A stretch of DNA of 64,000 nucleotides from positions 1 to 64,000 of the forward strand of contig JBEVNO010000077.1 of the NCBI GenBank assembly GCA_040508085.1, read 5' to 3'. This document shows positions 56,040 through 64,000 of this stretch, in pieces (position 1 is the first letter of the stretch; each line of letters begins with the position of its first letter). The notes beneath the pieces are model-generated. The model was not told the DNA's origin. It searched no databases and was given only the letters and a program-made list of their open reading frames with translations. The position numbers and the translations under genes are program-made. Source of the DNA: ZC4RG30 sp040508085. Its GTDB lineage: Bacteria; Pseudomonadota; Gammaproteobacteria; Steroidobacterales; Steroidobacteraceae.

Positions 56040-57536
56040 ATGTGCGGCATCACGGGAATCGTGGCTCGCAGTCCGGTCAATCAGCAGCTCTATGATGCGC
56101 TGACTGTATTGCAGCATCGCGGCCAGGATGCCGCCGGAATCATGACCGCCGATGGCGGTGAACTGTTCTCGGCGCGCGGCAAGGGCCTGGTGCGCGATGT
56201 GTTCAGCCAGCAGGAGATGGATTCCCTGCGCGGCAACATCGGCATCGCTCATGTGCGTTACCCCACTGCCGGCGGCAACACTTCCTCCGAGATCCAGCCG
56301 TTCTATGTGAACGCGCCCTATGGCATCTGCCTGGCGCACAACGGCAACCTGACCAATGCGGTGGAGCTGGCTTCGGTGCTGACGCGCGAGGAGCGCCGCC
56401 ACCTGAACACCACCTCCGATTCCGAAGTGCTGCTGAATGTCTTCGCCTCCGAGCTGCAGCGTGTAGGCACGCCGCGCGTTACGCCGGCCGACCTGTTCGC
56501 CGCCGTCAATGCGGTGTATCGCCGCTGCCGCGGTGCCTATGCCGTGGTGGCGATGATCATCGGCCACGGCGTGCTCGGCTTCCGCGACCCGCATGGCATC
56601 AGGCCGCTGGTGCTGGGCCAGCGCCGCAGCGCGCGGGGCATGGAATACATGCTGGCTTCGGAAAGCGTGGCGCTGACCATGCTGTCCTTCGAGGTGGTGC
56701 GAGATATCGCCCCGGGCGAGGCCGTGTTCATCGACGAGCTGGGGCGCCTGCACAGCACCCAGTGCGTGCCTACGGTGCGTCATACGCCGTGCATTTTCGA
56801 GTATGTGTATTTCGCCCGGCCGGATTCCATCATCGACAATATCTCGGTGTACAGGGCCCGCATGCGCATGGGTGAGCGGCTGGCCGACAAGCTCAAACGC
56901 GAGCACCCGGAACATGACATTGATGTGGTGATCCCCATCCCCGACACCAGCCGCACCTGCGCGCTGCAGCTGGCGCAGAAGCTGGGCATCAAATACCGCG
57001 AAGGCTTCAACAAGAACCGCTACATCGGCCGCACCTTCATCATGCCGGGTCAGGAACAGCGCATGAAGTCGGTGCGCCGCAAGCTCTCGGCCATCGATCT
57101 CGAGTTCCGCAACAAGAACGTGCTGCTGGTCGATGACTCCATCGTGCGCGGCACCACCTCGGCGCAGATCATCGAGCTGGCCCGGGAGGCCGGCGCCCGC
57201 AAGGTGTATTTTGCCTCCGCCGCGCCCCCGGTGCGCTATCCCTATGTGTATGGCATCGACATGCCGGCTGCGTCCGAGCTGGTCGCCGCCGGCCGCGATG
57301 TGGATGAGATCGCCCGCCAGATCGGCGCGGACTGGCTGATCTACCAGGATCTGGAAGACCTGGTGGCAGCCTGCCAGCACGACAATGCCGCGATCACTGA
57401 ATTCGATACCTCTTGCTTCTCGGGCCACTATGTCACCGGCGACATCACACCCGAGTATCTGGAGAGGCTGGAACGCGAGCGCTCGGATGGTGCCAAGGCG
57501 CTGCGCCGCGACAGCCATCTGAAGGCCGTGAACTGA
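56040..57536 (+). CDS. purF: Amidophosphoribosyltransferase
   Basis: 498 residues. First committed step of purine synthesis. Cys2 (MCGITGIVA) is the glutaminase nucleophile after Met removal; PRPP-binding VLLVDDSIVRGTTSAQI is present. A clear GGAGG is 7 nt before the ATG. Together with purL it covers two pathway steps; no PurR site was recognised. Confidence 0.97.
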   Translation: MCGITGIVARSPVNQQLYDALTVLQHRGQDAAGIMTADGGELFSARGKGLVRDVFSQQEMDSLRGNIGIAHVRYPTAGGNTSSEIQPFYVNAPYGICLAHNGNLTNAVELASVLTREERRHLNTTSDSEVLLNVFASELQRVGTPRVTPADLFAAVNAVYRRCRGAYAVVAMIIGHGVLGFRDPHGIRPLVLGQRRSARGMEYMLASESVALTMLSFEVVRDIAPGEAVFIDELGRLHSTQCVPTVRHTPCIFEYVYFARPDSIIDNISVYRARMRMGERLADKLKREHPEHDIDVVIPIPDTSRTCALQLAQKLGIKYREGFNKNRYIGRTFIMPGQEQRMKSVRRKLSAIDLEFRNKNVLLVDDSIVRGTTSAQIIELAREAGARKVYFASAAPPVRYPYVYGIDMPAASELVAAGRDVDEIARQIGADWLIYQDLEDLVAACQHDNAAITEFDTSCFSGHYVTGDITPEYLERLERERSDGAKALRRDSHLKAVN

Positions 57537-57561
57537 CCGCCGTAGCCGGGAGCGCCGGCCG

Positions 57562-58809
57562 ATGCGGCTGTTGCTGATCATCCAGGATGGGCGCTATCGC
57601 GCGCTCATCCGCCACCATGTCACCTGCGAGTGGCCGGATGCGGAGGTGGTAGCTCGCTCCACACGCTCGCCCGGCAGGCTGCCGCCGGAATTCCTGGCGC
57701 AGGGGTACGATGCCGTGATCCTCGACGAGGAGTGGCAGGGCGGTCACGGCATCGACTGGCTGCGCGACCTGGCACAGCGCCCTGGCTTTGCCCCGACGCT
57801 GTTCCTCGCCGATACCGGTGACAGCCGCACCGCCAGGGAAGCCCGCCTCATCGGCGCCTTTGGTGTATTGCCAAAGCTGCGCTTCTCGCACACCTCGCTG
57901 ATCGCCGTGCTCACCGAAGCCGCGCGTGTGCAACGCCGCACCCAGGCCTATTGGCGCGTGTCTCCCGAGGCGGAAGCTTCGCGCCGCTTCGGCGCGGTGC
58001 GCATTCCCGGTTACCGCTGCGTACGACGGCTGGCAGGCGGGTCGGTGTCGCAGCTGTATCTGGCGGAGAGCGAAAAGGCCGGCGACATGATGGTCATCAA
58101 GGTCACGCCATCGGTGCGTGATGCCTCCGGCATCGACCAGTCTTTCGAGCGCTTCCTGCAGGAGTACGAGATCGCGCACCGGCTGCACCATACGAGCATC
58201 GTGCGCTGCCATGAGCTCGGTGTCGCGGATGACCACGCCTATCTCGCCATGGAATATTTTCCCGATGGCGACCTGCGCCGCCGCCTGCGCGCCGGCATGT
58301 CGCCGGTGGATGCGCTGGACATCGCCGCGCAGATTGCCGGCGCGCTGGGTGCACTGCACAGCGCGGGCGCGCTGCACCGTGACCTGAAGCCCGGCAATGT
58401 GCTTATGCGGGGGGCGCACCGCATCGCGCTGTCGGATTTCGGCCTCGCCAAACATGCGGCGGTGGAACTGGAGATCACCGATCCCGGGATGATTTTCGGC
58501 ACGCCGCATTACATGAGCCCGGAACAGGGTCATGGCGAACAGATCGACGAGCGCAGCGACCTCTACAGCCTGGGGGTGATCCTGCACGAGATGCTGGCTG
58601 GCGAGAAACCCTTCTCGGATCCGAATCCAATGGCGATCATCTACAAGCATCGCCATCAGGCAATTCCGCGGCTGCCAGCGCCTGTCGCAACCTGGCAGCC
58701 GCTGGTCGACAGCCTGCTCGCGAAGTTGCCCGCGGGGCGATTCCACTCGGCCCCTGCGGCCGAAACCGCGCTGCGCGACGCCGCTGAACGCGCCCGGGCG
58801 GCGGCGTAG
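57562..58809 (+). CDS. Receiver-like domain fused to Ser/Thr protein kinase
   Basis: 415 residues, cytosolic. The N-terminal domain (about 1-120) has receiver features: D9, phospho-acceptor-like D55 in YDAVILDEEW and K105 in GVLPKLRF at CheY-like spacing; the conserved Thr is Ala (FLADTGD), so phospho-switching may be altered. A Hanks kinase (about 148-410) follows with LAGGSVSQLY, K180 in MVIKV, HRDLKPGNV (D274), SDFGLAKHA (D292) and GTPHYMSPEQ, all intact. No membrane helix or sensor domain. It may link two-component and Ser/Thr signalling. It lies 25 bp after purF and 1 bp before miaE. Confidence 0.87.
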   Translation: MRLLLIIQDGRYRALIRHHVTCEWPDAEVVARSTRSPGRLPPEFLAQGYDAVILDEEWQGGHGIDWLRDLAQRPGFAPTLFLADTGDSRTAREARLIGAFGVLPKLRFSHTSLIAVLTEAARVQRRTQAYWRVSPEAEASRRFGAVRIPGYRCVRRLAGGSVSQLYLAESEKAGDMMVIKVTPSVRDASGIDQSFERFLQEYEIAHRLHHTSIVRCHELGVADDHAYLAMEYFPDGDLRRRLRAGMSPVDALDIAAQIAGALGALHSAGALHRDLKPGNVLMRGAHRIALSDFGLAKHAAVELEITDPGMIFGTPHYMSPEQGHGEQIDERSDLYSLGVILHEMLAGEKPFSDPNPMAIIYKHRHQAIPRLPAPVATWQPLVDSLLAKLPAGRFHSAPAAETALRDAAERARAAA

Positions 58810-58810
58810 G

Positions 58811-59443
58811 GTGAGCGTCGAGATCAACCATGTGCCCGTCGCTGCGGCGCTGGGCGTGCTGCGCGCAGCCACACCGCGGGCCTGGGCCGAGCACGCGGCG
58901 CGCCAGTGGCGCACGCTGCTGGTGGACCATGCCAACTGCGAGAAGAAGGCAGCCTCCACCGCGCTGGCATTGATGTTCGCCTATCCCGAGGACCAGCCGT
59001 TGTCGCTGGCGATGGCCCGCCTGGCCCGGGAGGAACTGCGGCATTTCGAGCAGGTACTGAAGTTGATGCAGCGGCTGGGCGTGCCGGCCTCCCACCTGGG
59101 CCCGGGTCGCTATGCGGCAGCATTGCGGTCGCAGGTAGCCAGCAGCGAGCCGCAGCGCAAGCGCGACCTGCTGCTCATCGGTGCCTTGATCGAGGCGCGC
59201 TCCTGCGAGCGGTTCGAGACCGTTGCGCCGCTGTTGCCCGAGCCGCTGGCAGATTTCTACCAAGGGCTCGCGGCTTCGGAGCGCCGCCACGCAGGCCTGT
59301 ATCTGGAATTAGCCGAAGCCGCAGCCGGCCCCTCAGGTCTTGCGCCGCTGCACGCGCGGCTGGCGCAGCTGGCGCAGATCGAGGCAGGGCTGGTGATTGA
59401 TCCTGACGCCGTGTTCCGCTTCCATTCCGGCACGCCGGCCTGA
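58811..59443 (+). CDS. miaE: tRNA-(ms2io6A)-hydroxylase
   Basis: 210-residue diiron monooxygenase hydroxylating the isopentenyl group of ms2i6A37 in tRNA. The ferritin-like iron ligands are E44, E75 and H78 (EELRH), E128 and E157/H160 (SERRH). GTG start one base after the kinase stop. MiaE needs MiaA/MiaB, not in the window. Confidence 0.93.
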   Translation: MSVEINHVPVAAALGVLRAATPRAWAEHAARQWRTLLVDHANCEKKAASTALALMFAYPEDQPLSLAMARLAREELRHFEQVLKLMQRLGVPASHLGPGRYAAALRSQVASSEPQRKRDLLLIGALIEARSCERFETVAPLLPEPLADFYQGLAASERRHAGLYLELAEAAAGPSGLAPLHARLAQLAQIEAGLVIDPDAVFRFHSGTPA

Positions 59444-59452
59444 ACGGCCCGC

Positions 59453-61252
59453 TCAGCGCGCGGCTGGCCGTGCCTGCTGCTGCAGGAACGAAATGATGGC
59501 TTGCGCGCCGCGGTCGGCAGCGTGTCCGGGCGCCACCTCACCCACTGAGTCGCGCAGGTAATCAAGCTGGCTCTGCCGCAGCCCCGCAGGCAGCGGACCG
59601 GCTGCGGCAAGCGCTGCGGGCAACTGCGCCAAGTCGGTCACCACGGTGCCAAGGTTCCAGAAGCGGTAATGCAGGTCCTGCTGCCAGTCCGTGCCGCGGG
59701 GATTCAGGAAGACGCAGGGGCGCGGCCGGGTGATGTACTCGACCACCTGGCTGCTGACATCGCCCAAGTAGATGTCAGCGGCTCGCGTGTAGGTCATGTC
59801 CACACAGCGCGGGCTGCCGAGATCCACCAGCATGTGCGGCAGATCCTGATACTCGCGGAAGGCCCGCTGCCTGGCGCGCGTCACGGGGTCGAACAGGCGG
59901 ATGTGTGGCGCGAATATCAGGTTGTAACGGTCGCTGGCAGCGAAGAAATCCAGCACCTGCCTGCCGATCAGCGGCCACGAGGACAGCCGCGGGTCGAAGT
60001 GCGGGTTGTACAGCACGGTAGTGCGCTGGTTGTCGAACAGGCGTGGCCCCGCGTTCGCATCACTCAAGGCCCAGTCGAGCTTGGCGTAGATACCAGTGGC
60101 GTAATGACCGGGTCGCACATATCCCAGCTCGAGCAGGTGGCGTGCCTGCTTCGCGCCCGGCAACAGCAGGAAGTCGAACCGGGCCAGCTGCGGTGAGTAA
60201 GCCACGGCACGGTCGCCCGCGCCGTGCTCGGTGCCGATGAGCCGGATCTGCGGGCAGATGCGCCGCAGGTAGGTCGAGGTGCGCTCGGGCACCACCACGG
60301 CGTCGAACCCGGAGAGATAGTGACGGTTGGCACGCAGCATCAGGATCTTGGCTATGCCGACCCGGAACCGTTCAAGCAATCGCCACGGCCAGGCCAGATA
60401 GAGCTGGTCGAAACGCAGCCTGGTGTTGCCTGCATTGTGCCGCACCAGCTCCTGCAATACGCCCAGCCGCGAATCCAGTGCCGCGACATGCACGTCGATT
60501 TCCGGGTGCCGGCGTGCCAGCGCCACCGCTATGGGCAGCGCGTGGAAGGCCTGGTGGATCTGCGCGATCAGCGGGAAGCAGATGCGCAGCCGCCGTGAGG
60601 GCTGCGTGTTGCCTGCGGCCAGGCCGCGCGACCAGCTGCGCAGGCGTTCAGGTCCGCCTGCCACCAGCTCATCGAGGCCGGAACGCCGCGCGGTGACGAA
60701 GGCGACTATATATGTGAGCAACGACATCAGCTCGCCGGTATCGGCGGTGAGTTCGAGCGTTTCATCCGGTCCGCGCACCGAGACTGGCAGTTCCGCCATT
60801 GCGATCCAGGCGATGTGCGCCACGGCCTGCGCCAGAAAACCAAACCACATGATGCGCGGCAACAGCGGCCGGCTCGAATAGGCCTGCATGCTGCGGAAGA
60901 GCAGCAGCGTGGCGCAGAGCCAGCCGCTGATGGCTATGCGGTAATCCAGAGCCAGGCGATCGACCGCGGTCTCCATGCACCACACCATGAACATGCCCGC
61001 GCTGGCATAGAGCCACGACTGCCGTACCAGTGCATGCCGCCAGCCGTGCAGCGCGCGCAATGCCGCATACACCAGGCCGAGGGAGGCGACAATATCCGTG
61101 GAAATCTCGATGGGCGCGCTTTCGCGCGACGCAGGGGTGCTGCCCAGTCCCTGAATCAGGAACGTGGCGGCGAGATAGGCGGCGGCCCCCAGCGCGAGCA
61201 CGCGCAGGTGCCTCTGGTCGGCCAATCTGCGGGATCTTGCTGAATCGTTCAT
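59453..61252 (-). CDS. Membrane protein with CDP-glycerol glycerophosphotransferase-like domain
   Basis: 599 residues. The N-terminal third has about six membrane helices (20-37, 54-70, 79-96, 108-122, 133-155, 172-188). From about 215 a GT-B-like domain follows with IGTEHGAGDRA, NPHFDPRLSSW, FAPHIRLFD and AADIYLGDVSSQVVEYI, the latter like the TagF/CDP-glycerol glycerophosphotransferase signature. It should add glycerophosphate or a similar phospho-polyol to a lipid or glycan. Its ATG overlaps the lpxH stop by 4 bp, so it may act on lipid A or the outer core. Donor and acceptor are not known. Confidence 0.72.
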   Translation of the reverse strand: MNDSARSRRLADQRHLRVLALGAAAYLAATFLIQGLGSTPASRESAPIEISTDIVASLGLVYAALRALHGWRHALVRQSWLYASAGMFMVWCMETAVDRLALDYRIAISGWLCATLLLFRSMQAYSSRPLLPRIMWFGFLAQAVAHIAWIAMAELPVSVRGPDETLELTADTGELMSLLTYIVAFVTARRSGLDELVAGGPERLRSWSRGLAAGNTQPSRRLRICFPLIAQIHQAFHALPIAVALARRHPEIDVHVAALDSRLGVLQELVRHNAGNTRLRFDQLYLAWPWRLLERFRVGIAKILMLRANRHYLSGFDAVVVPERTSTYLRRICPQIRLIGTEHGAGDRAVAYSPQLARFDFLLLPGAKQARHLLELGYVRPGHYATGIYAKLDWALSDANAGPRLFDNQRTTVLYNPHFDPRLSSWPLIGRQVLDFFAASDRYNLIFAPHIRLFDPVTRARQRAFREYQDLPHMLVDLGSPRCVDMTYTRAADIYLGDVSSQVVEYITRPRPCVFLNPRGTDWQQDLHYRFWNLGTVVTDLAQLPAALAAAGPLPAGLRQSQLDYLRDSVGEVAPGHAADRGAQAIISFLQQQARPAAR

Positions 61253-62049
61253 GGTGGGGAGGATGCCCGAAAGCCCGGCTGGAATCCCGGTGTCGCTGCA
61301 GCGCGGCCCTTGCCCCGCGCGGCCAGCGTCCGCAGCTCGTAATTGCCCGCCGCATCCAGCATCAGGCAGCTGCCCTGGTCATACCAGTCGCCGAGTACGA
61401 TGCGCGCGCGTGCACGGCCATCCAGCTCGAACCGGTGGATCGCCGGCCGGTGGGTGTGGCCATGGATCAGCAGGTCCGCGTCCGCGGCGCGCAGCAGGGC
61501 CGCCACGGTCTCAGCTGCTACATCCATGATCTGTTCGCGCTGCTGGCCTGTATGCACGCGGCTTTGAGCGCGCGCCGCGCCCGCCAGTGCGCGCCGGGTG
61601 GTGAGCGGCAGGGCCAGGAACCCGCGCTGTACGCGCGGGTTGCGCACCAAGGCGCGGAAATGCTGGTAGGGCTGGTCGGCGCTGCACAGCAGGTCGCCGT
61701 GGCTCACTGCAATGCGACGGTGGCCGATTTCCAGCAGCAGCGGGTCAGGCAGTAGTGTGCAACCAGTACGCGCCGCGAAGCCTGGGCCCAGCAGGAAGTC
61801 GCGATTGCCAAGCTGGACAAAGCAGGGCACGCCGCCGCCGGTGAGCTCGCGTAGTGCCGCGCATACACTGCCGCGACCGGGTTCGTCATCGTCGTCGCCG
61901 ATCCATGTCTCGAACAGGTCACCCAATATGTAGAGGCCGTTGCAGCGGGCCGCTTCGGTGCGCAGGAACTCCAGGAACAAAGCCATGGCATCGGGTAAGG
62001 ACGCGTCGAGATGCAGATCCGATACGAACAGGTAGCTGCCGCGCGTCAT
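61249..62049 (-). CDS. lpxH: UDP-2,3-diacylglucosamine diphosphatase
   Basis: 266 residues, calcineurin-like metallophosphatase of lipid A synthesis making lipid X. Metal ligands: D11/H13 (SDLHLD), D44 (LGDLFE), N82 (GNRDF), H117 (SHGDL) and the GHTHRP pair. First gene of lpxH-GT; divergent from gltX over 20 bp. Minus-strand TATATT is 6 nt before the ATG. Confidence 0.95.
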   Translation of the reverse strand: MTRGSYLFVSDLHLDASLPDAMALFLEFLRTEAARCNGLYILGDLFETWIGDDDDEPGRGSVCAALRELTGGGVPCFVQLGNRDFLLGPGFAARTGCTLLPDPLLLEIGHRRIAVSHGDLLCSADQPYQHFRALVRNPRVQRGFLALPLTTRRALAGAARAQSRVHTGQQREQIMDVAAETVAALLRAADADLLIHGHTHRPAIHRFELDGRARARIVLGDWYDQGSCLMLDAAGNYELRTLAARGKGRAAATPGFQPGFRASSPP

Positions 62050-62055
62050 GCATCG

Positions 62056-62061
62056 AATATA
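62056..62061 (-). promoter_or_regulatory. Candidate leaderless -10 box of lpxH
   Basis: Minus strand reads TATATT, CGATGC, ATG. It overlaps the gltX -10 box on the other strand by 4 bp. Confidence 0.55.
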
Positions 62062-62063
62062 GT
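62058..62063 (+). promoter_or_regulatory. Candidate leaderless -10 box of gltX
   Basis: TATAGT, GTAGGC, ATG. The 6-nt spacing would put +1 at the gltX start codon. The AGG in the spacer is too close for a ribosome-binding site. Confidence 0.5.
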
Positions 62064-62069
62064 GTAGGC

Positions 62070-63446
62070 ATGCCGGAAAGTCCCTTCGTCACGCGCTTTG
62101 CGCCCAGCCCCACGGGGGAACTGCATCTGGGCAATGCACGCACCGCACTGTTCAATGCCTTGCTGGCCTGGCGCGGTGGTGGTCGTTTCCTGTTGCGCAT
62201 CGAGGACACCGACAGCGCCCGCAGCCAGCCCGAACATGCACGGCAACTCATGCAGGATCTGGTATGGCTGGGGCTGGCGTGGCATGGGGAGCCGCTGCGC
62301 CAGTCGCAGCGCGGGCACATCTACGACGCCCAACTGACGCGGCTGGCGGAATACGGGCTCACCTATCCCTGTTTCTGTTCGCCGCGCGAACTGGAGCTGT
62401 CGCGCGCCGCGCAACTCTCTGCGGGCAGGCCGCCGCGGTACGCCGGCACATGCCGGCGCATGCCGGCTGCCGAGGCCCGTGCGAGACTCGCGGCAGGCGA
62501 AACTGCGGCGCTGCGTTTCGCCGTGGCCGGGCAGGGCGAGATTTCATTCGACGACCTGGTGCATGGACCGCGGCGCTTCGCACTGGCGGAAATCGGCGAT
62601 TTCGTGCTGCGGCGCGCCGATGGCAGTGCGGCGTTCTTCTTCTCCAATGCCGTCGATGACGCGCTCTCTGGCGTCACGCATCTGCTGCGCGGTGACGATC
62701 ACCTGAGCAACACGCCGAGGCAGCTGTTGATCCTGCAGGCGCTGGGTCTGCCGGCGCCGCGTTATGGCCATCTGGCACTGCTGACCGGCAGCGACGGCGC
62801 ACCGCTGTCCAAGCGCCACGGCGCCGCGTCACTGCGGCAGCTGCGCGAAATGGGTTATCTGCCTGGCGCCATCGCCAATCATCTGTTCCGGCTGGGTCAT
62901 TCCAGCTCGCGCCAGGGGGCGCTGACCTTGCCCGAGATGGCGGTGGCTTTCGACATCGGCCACCTCCAGCGCGCGCCGGCGCACTTCGACCTGGTGCAGC
63001 TGCAGGGCTGGCAGAAAGACGCCGTGCATGCGCTCACTACCGACGCGGCATGCGCCTGGCTGGGCGCACGCCTGCCGACGAGCCTGACCTCGGCACAGTC
63101 CGCAGCCTTTCTGGCTGCAGTGCTGCCGAACCTGGTGTATCCGGACGATGTGCTGCCCTGGCTGGAAGTGGCCTTCGGTGCTGATCCGGTGCCTGATGCC
63201 GACAGCCTCGCGGTGATCGAGGCCACAGGCCGCCAGCTGTTCCAGGCAGCCGCCAAGGCAGCTGCGGGCAACGATTTCACCGCCATCGTGCAGGCAGTGA
63301 AGGCCGCCACCGGCCTGAAAGGTCCGGCTCTGTTCAAGCCCCTGCGCGCCGCGTTGACCGGGCGCCTGGCGGGGCCGGAACTGGGTCCGTTGCTCAAGTC
63401 CATGCCGGCTGGCAGTGCACAGCGCCGGCTGGCGCGCTTTGCGTGA
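62070..63446 (+). CDS. gltX: Glutamate--tRNA ligase
   Basis: 458 residues. Class I: HLGN in FAPSPTGELHLGNARTALF and the KMSKS-like APLSKRHG. CFC...C Cys pattern near 110-135 may bind zinc. The ATG at 62070 is used; longer frame runs over lpxH. Slightly shorter than E. coli (471). Followed by cysS after 22 bp. Confidence 0.96.
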   Translation: MPESPFVTRFAPSPTGELHLGNARTALFNALLAWRGGGRFLLRIEDTDSARSQPEHARQLMQDLVWLGLAWHGEPLRQSQRGHIYDAQLTRLAEYGLTYPCFCSPRELELSRAAQLSAGRPPRYAGTCRRMPAAEARARLAAGETAALRFAVAGQGEISFDDLVHGPRRFALAEIGDFVLRRADGSAAFFFSNAVDDALSGVTHLLRGDDHLSNTPRQLLILQALGLPAPRYGHLALLTGSDGAPLSKRHGAASLRQLREMGYLPGAIANHLFRLGHSSSRQGALTLPEMAVAFDIGHLQRAPAHFDLVQLQGWQKDAVHALTTDAACAWLGARLPTSLTSAQSAAFLAAVLPNLVYPDDVLPWLEVAFGADPVPDADSLAVIEATGRQLFQAAAKAAAGNDFTAIVQAVKAATGLKGPALFKPLRAALTGRLAGPELGPLLKSMPAGSAQRRLARFA

Positions 63447-63456
63447 CGGAGTTCTT

Positions 63457-63462
63457 TAGAAT
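63457..63462 (+). promoter_or_regulatory. Candidate leaderless -10 box of cysS
   Basis: TAGAAT, TTCCCG, ATG in the 22-bp gltX-cysS gap. No Shine-Dalgarno. Confidence 0.5.
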
Positions 63463-63468
63463 TTCCCG

Positions 63469-64000
63469 ATGCTGAGCATCCACAATTCCCTGAGCGGGCG
63501 GGTCGAGGTTTTCCGCCCGCTGGTGGCCGGTGCCGTACGCATGTATGTGTGCGGCATCACGGTCTACGACTATTGCCACATCGGCCACGGCCGCATGCTG
63601 GTCGCCTTCGACGTCGTGCAACGCTATCTGCGCCATCTGGGCTACCGGGTCGACTACGTCCGCAACATCACGGACATCGATGACAAGATCATCCGCCGTG
63701 CCGCCGAGAACGGCGAGAGCATCGACAACCTCACCGCGCGCTTCATCGCCGCCATGGACGAGGATGCCGCCGCGCTGGCAGTGGCGAAGCCGGATCATGA
63801 ACCGCGGGCCACTGACCATGTGCCGCATATCCTGGCGCTTATCGCGCAGCTGATAACGCGCGGCCATGCTTACGTCGCCACCGATGGCGACGTGCTGTAT
63901 TCGGTGTCCAGTTTCCCCGCCTACGGCCGGCTGTCTGGCAAGAAGCTTGCGGATCTGCGCGCCGGCGCGCGCGTGGAGATCGGCGAGGCCAAACGCGACC
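63469..64000 (+). CDS. cysS: Cysteine--tRNA ligase, 5' part
   Basis: The first 177 codons are in the window; the gene continues past the right edge. Start LSIHNSLSGRVEVF, zinc Cys28 in MYVCGITVYDYC and HIGH at 37-40 match E. coli CysS, as does VRNITDIDDKIIRRA. The last visible codons encode GARVEIGEAKRD. The KMSKS and anticodon domain are outside. Confidence 0.97.
   Translation, partial: MLSIHNSLSGRVEVFRPLVAGAVRMYVCGITVYDYCHIGHGRMLVAFDVVQRYLRHLGYRVDYVRNITDIDDKIIRRAAENGESIDNLTARFIAAMDEDAAALAVAKPDHEPRATDHVPHILALIAQLITRGHAYVATDGDVLYSVSSFPAYGRLSGKKLADLRAGARVEIGEAKRD

Overview
This 64 kb window is GC-rich and densely coding, with genes on both strands, many 1-8 bp overlaps and no gap above about 120 bp. 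It looks like a chromosomal segment of a free-living gammaproteobacterium. The evidence is gene order: ribD-ribE-ribB-ribH-nusB-thiL, xseB-ispA-dxs, prmB-aroC-asd-fimV-truA-accD-folC-dedD-cvpA-purF, and the EF-P set epmB/efp/epmA near psd. A serine palmitoyltransferase module, a subclass B3 metallo-beta-lactamase, a DUF1800/DUF1501 pair and a FimX-like protein would suit a Xanthomonadales/Nevskiales/Steroidobacterales-type lineage; that placement is inference. I see no tRNA, rRNA, insertion sequence, prophage, CRISPR array or riboswitch.

Layout. 1-3.3 kb: fatty acyl-AMP ligase, acyl carrier protein and serine palmitoyltransferase, a likely first step of sphingolipid synthesis. 3.3-9.1 kb: panD, an orphan type VI secretion-type FHA protein, DUF1820 and purL. 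9.2-12.8 kb: a B3 metallo-beta-lactamase followed by a DUF1800/DUF1501 pair. 12.8-17.5 kb: a MarR-controlled tripartite EmrAB/outer-membrane efflux operon with an inverted-repeat operator. 17.5-21.5 kb: an EntS-like MFS exporter, ettA and a histone-deacetylase-like hydrolase. 21.5-28.2 kb: glyA, nrdR and a riboflavin operon that carries a RibBX-type enzyme, then nusB and thiL. 28.2-32.2 kb: a Ser/Thr kinase fused to a cyclic-nucleotide-binding domain and a BtuFCD-like ABC importer. 32.2-35.3 kb: dxs, ispA, xseB. 35.3-41.6 kb: parE, parC and a catalytically degenerate GGDEF/EAL (FimX-like) protein. 41.7-45.9 kb: EF-P and its two beta-lysylation enzymes, psd and a SCO1-like protein. 45.9-57.5 kb: prmB to purF housekeeping block including fimV. 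57.5-64 kb: a receiver-Ser/Thr kinase fusion, miaE, a membrane-anchored CDP-glycerol glycerophosphotransferase-like protein coupled to lpxH, gltX and the 5' part of cysS.

The most unusual signal is regulatory. At nine transcription-unit starts (marR, ettA, ribBX, dxs, sco, dedD, lpxH, gltX, cysS) an AT-rich -10-like hexamer, with A at position 2 and T at position 6, ends exactly 6 nt before the start codon. That would place +1 on the first base of the start codon, so these mRNAs may be leaderless. At lpxH/gltX two such -10 boxes overlap back to back. Other points of interest are the two Hanks-type kinases with different sensory fusions, the degenerate GTP cyclohydrolase half of RibBX, the FimX-like protein whose 3' end overlaps parC by 40 nt, and three convergent gene pairs whose stop codons share one CTAG.
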